The position numbers were made by a program, and so were the translations under genes. Positions 61,964-64,000 of a stretch of 64,000 bases of DNA are shown one piece after another. The DNA is from Diadophis punctatus similis. Its lineage: Eukaryota > Chordata > Lepidosauria > Squamata > Dipsadidae. The notes under the pieces were generated by a model. The model did no database searches and was not told where the DNA came from. It saw only the letters and a program-made list of their open reading frames with translations. The stretch's first letter is position 1, and the number at the start of each line of letters is the position of its first letter. Location: assembly GCA_023053685.1 (NCBI GenBank), contig JALIGW010000147.1, forward strand, positions 62,001 through 126,000. Reading direction: 5' to 3'.

Positions 61964-64000
61964 TTTCTCAATTCAGCCCAAAAACATGACTTTTGACAAA
62001 CACCTCAGAAATGAAAAAGAAACACATATTCCTGTTCCCCACGGGCTGGAAAGCCGAATTCTCGCTTGATTTTTGATTCCGACCTTTCCCTGAAGAGCTA
62101 GCCCAAGGTCTAACACAGCATTCGCCTTAGGATTCAATTCAGCCCAAAAACATCACTTTTGACAAACACCTCAGAAATGAAAAAGAAACACATATTCCTG
62201 TTCCCCACGGGCTGGAAAGCCGAATTCTCGCTTGAATTTTGATTCCGAGCCTACCCTGAAGAGCTAGCCGAAAGTCTAACACAGCATTCGCCTTAGGACT
62301 CAATACAGCCAAAAAACATGACTTTTGACAAACACCTCAGAAATGAAAATGAAACACATATTCCTGTTCCCCACAGGCTGGAAAGCCGAATTCTCGCTTG
62401 ATTTTTGATTCCGACCTTTCCCTGAAGAGCTATCCCAAAGTCTAACACAGCATTCGCCTTAGGACTCAATACAGCCAAAAAACATGACTTTTGACAAACA
62501 CCTCAGAAATGAAAAAGAAACACATATTCCTGTTCCCCACAGGCTGGAAAGCCGAATTCTCGCTTGATTTTCGATTCCGAGCCTACCCTGAAGAGCTAGC
62601 CCAAAGTCTAACACAGCATTCGCCTTAGGATTCAATTCAGTCCAAAAACATCACTTTTGACAAACACCTCAGAAATGAAAATGAAACACATATTCCTGTT
62701 CCCCACAGGCTGGAAAGCTGAATTCTCTCTTGATTTTTGATTCCGACCTTTCCCTGAAGAGCTAGCCCAATGTCTAACACAGCATTCGCCTTAGGACTCA
62801 ATACAGCCAAAAAACATGACTTTTGACAAACACCTCAGAAATGAAAATGAAACACATATTCCTGTTCCCCACAGGCTGGAAAGCCGAATTCTCACTTGAT
62901 TTTCGATTCCGAGCCTACCCTGAAGAGCTAGCCCAAAGTCTAACACAGCATTCGCCTTAGGATTCAATTCAGTCCAAAAACATCACTTTTGACAAACACC
63001 TCAGAAATGAAAATGAAACACATATTCCTGTTCCCCACAGGCTGGAAAGCTGAATTCTCTCTTGATTTTTGATTCCGACCTTTCCCTGAGAAGCCAGCCC
63101 AATGTCTAACACGGAATTCGCCTTAGTTCTCAATTCAGCCAAAAAACATCACTTTTGACAAACACATCAGAAATGAAAAAGAAACACATATTCCTGTTCC
63201 CCACATGCTGGAAAGCCGAATTCTCGCTTGAATTTTGATTCTGAGCCTACCCTGAAGAGCTAGCCCAAGGTCTAACACAGCATTCGCCTTATTTCTCAAT
63301 TCAGCCCAAAAACATGACTTTTGACAAACACCTCAGAAATGAAAAAGAAACACATATTCCTGTTCCCCACGGGCTGGAAAGCCGAATTCTCGCTTGATTT
63401 TTGAATCCGACCTTTCCCTGAAGAGCTAGCCCAAGGTCTAACACAGCATTCGCCTTAGGATTCAATTCAGCCCAAAAACATCACTTTTGACAAACACCTC
63501 AGAAATGAAAAAGAAAGACATATTCCTGTTCCCCACGTGCTGGAAAGCCAAATTCTCGCTTGATTTTCGATTCCGAGCCTACCCTGAAGAGCTAGCCGAA
63601 AGTCTAACACAGCATTCGCCTTAGGATTCAATTCAGTCCAAAAACATCACTTTTGACAAACACCTCAGAAATGAAAAAGAAACACATATTCCTGTTCCCC
63701 ACATGCTGGAAAGCCGAATTCTCGCTTGATTTTCGATTCCGAGCCTACCCTGAAGAGCTAGCCCAAAGTCTAACACAGCATTCGCCTTAGGATTCAATTC
63801 AGCCCAAAAACATCACTTTTGACAAACACCTCAGAAATGAAAAAGAAACACATATTCCTGTTCCCCATGGGCTGGAAAGCCGAATTCTCGCTTGATTTTT
63901 GATTCCGACCTTTCCCTGAAGAGCTAGCCCAAGGTCTAACATAGCATTCGCCTTAGGATTCAATTCAGCCCAAAAACATCACTTTTGACAAACACCTCAG
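61964..64000 (+). repeat. Right-end mosaic block, array continues past the window
   Basis: Order: tttctc/catgac, agccc/acggg/gccgaaag, gctatccc (62,296), ggactc/gaaaaag (62,462), agtcc with 'gctgaattctctc', ggactc/'ctcacttg', agtcc with 'ccctgagaagc' (near 63,088; 'gccagccc' follows), gttctc/acatcag ending 'ttctgagcc', tttctc, then the block shared with 58.1-58.86 kb. The monomer at about 62,628-62,793 has aatgtc but a cagcattc tail, a class mix. The window ends inside a monomer at 'acacctcag'. Confidence 0.86.

Larger units (their letters stand above)
1..64000. repeat. 166-bp satellite DNA array, head to tail, filling the whole window
   Basis: Every line of the window reads as the same unit of about 166 bp, with landmarks such as 'cttttgacaaacacctcag', 'acatattcctgttcccc', 'ctggaaagc' and 'agtctaacacagcattcgcc' recurring at that spacing. 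All copies point the same way. Both ends of the window lie inside monomers, so the array extends beyond it. A typical monomer has about 43% G+C (71 of 166 counted in the copy at 51,510) and several CpG sites. The length is near one nucleosome repeat, which is common for centromeric satellites; the centromeric role is inference from length, purity and higher-order structure. No non-satellite stretch of even 50 bp was found. The family is not one I can name. Confidence 0.98.

Noticed and set aside
1..64000. CENP-B box (NTTCGNNNNANNCGGGN)
   Set aside because: At the monomer joint 'attcgccttagga' the TTCG and the central A are correctly spaced, but the required CGGG is ACTC or ATTC. No other site on either strand of the typical monomer fits better.
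1..64000. CRISPR array
   Set aside because: Repeats are contiguous 166-bp units with no spacers of unique sequence, and adjacent units are variants of each other.
1..64000. Human-type alpha satellite, Arabidopsis CEN180, rice CentO or telomeric repeats
   Set aside because: Monomer length and motifs do not match what I recall of these families, and no short telomere-like repeat runs are present. A database search would be needed to name the family.

Overview
All 64 kb is one uninterrupted satellite DNA array. A monomer of about 166 bp is repeated head to tail in one orientation, roughly 386 times (64,000/166). I found no unique sequence, inverted segment, transposon, RNA gene or credible protein gene. 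The source is a eukaryote, and the array is most plausibly centromeric or pericentromeric heterochromatin. The monomer length is close to one nucleosome plus linker. I do not recognise the monomer family and cannot name the species. Nearly all recurrent polymorphism sits at CpG sites and looks like deamination of methylated cytosine, so a genome with CpG methylation (vertebrate, plant or similar) is more likely than a yeast, fly or nematode.

Monomer numbering used here: position 1 is the first base after the 'ttcgcctta' that closes the previous monomer. Positions 1-60 are A-rich, 60-80 carry 'acatattcctgttcccc', 81-100 the 'ctggaaagccgaattctc' core with an EcoRI site, 101-130 the T-rich 'cttgatttt(t/c)gattcc', and 137-166 'gagctagcccaaagtctaac...'. 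Monomers fall into classes set by head (ggactc, ggattc-agccc, ggattc-agtcc, ggattcaattgtcc, gttctc, tttctc), by gaaaaag versus gaaaatg at about 50-56, by the pre-core motif (acagg, acggg, atggg, acgtg, acatg) and by tail. The attgtcc class is 164 bp, 2 bp short.

Layout. 1-4,049: mixed monomers, then a 994-bp six-monomer higher-order repeat (HOR) whose second copy grows to 1,160 bp. 4,050-12,505: mosaic with an indel-rich patch (about 5.2-8.8 kb). 12,506-25,275: three copies of a roughly 27-monomer super-repeat (4,478, 4,478 and 3,814 bp), copy 2 holding an 828-bp internal tandem duplication with a visible hybrid junction monomer. 25,276-27,598: transition. From about 27.1 kb rightward a new monomer class (tail 'gagaaagcccaatg') appears that I did not see to the left. 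27.6-46 kb: older-looking mosaic with 1,663- and 2,161-bp tandem duplications and many private 1-bp indels. 45.9-64 kb: clean, young HOR territory with 830-, 1,660- and 1,824-bp tandem duplications, plus long-distance copies of segments seen at 27.6-31.4 kb (offset about 18,268 bp) and 34.4-37.6 kb (offset 23,406 bp).

There are no genes to work together. The biology of this window is array evolution: unequal crossover inside monomers, segmental duplication at several scales, CpG decay, and possibly patches of imperfect assembly polishing. All comparisons were read by eye; an all-against-all alignment would be needed for identities and exact counts.
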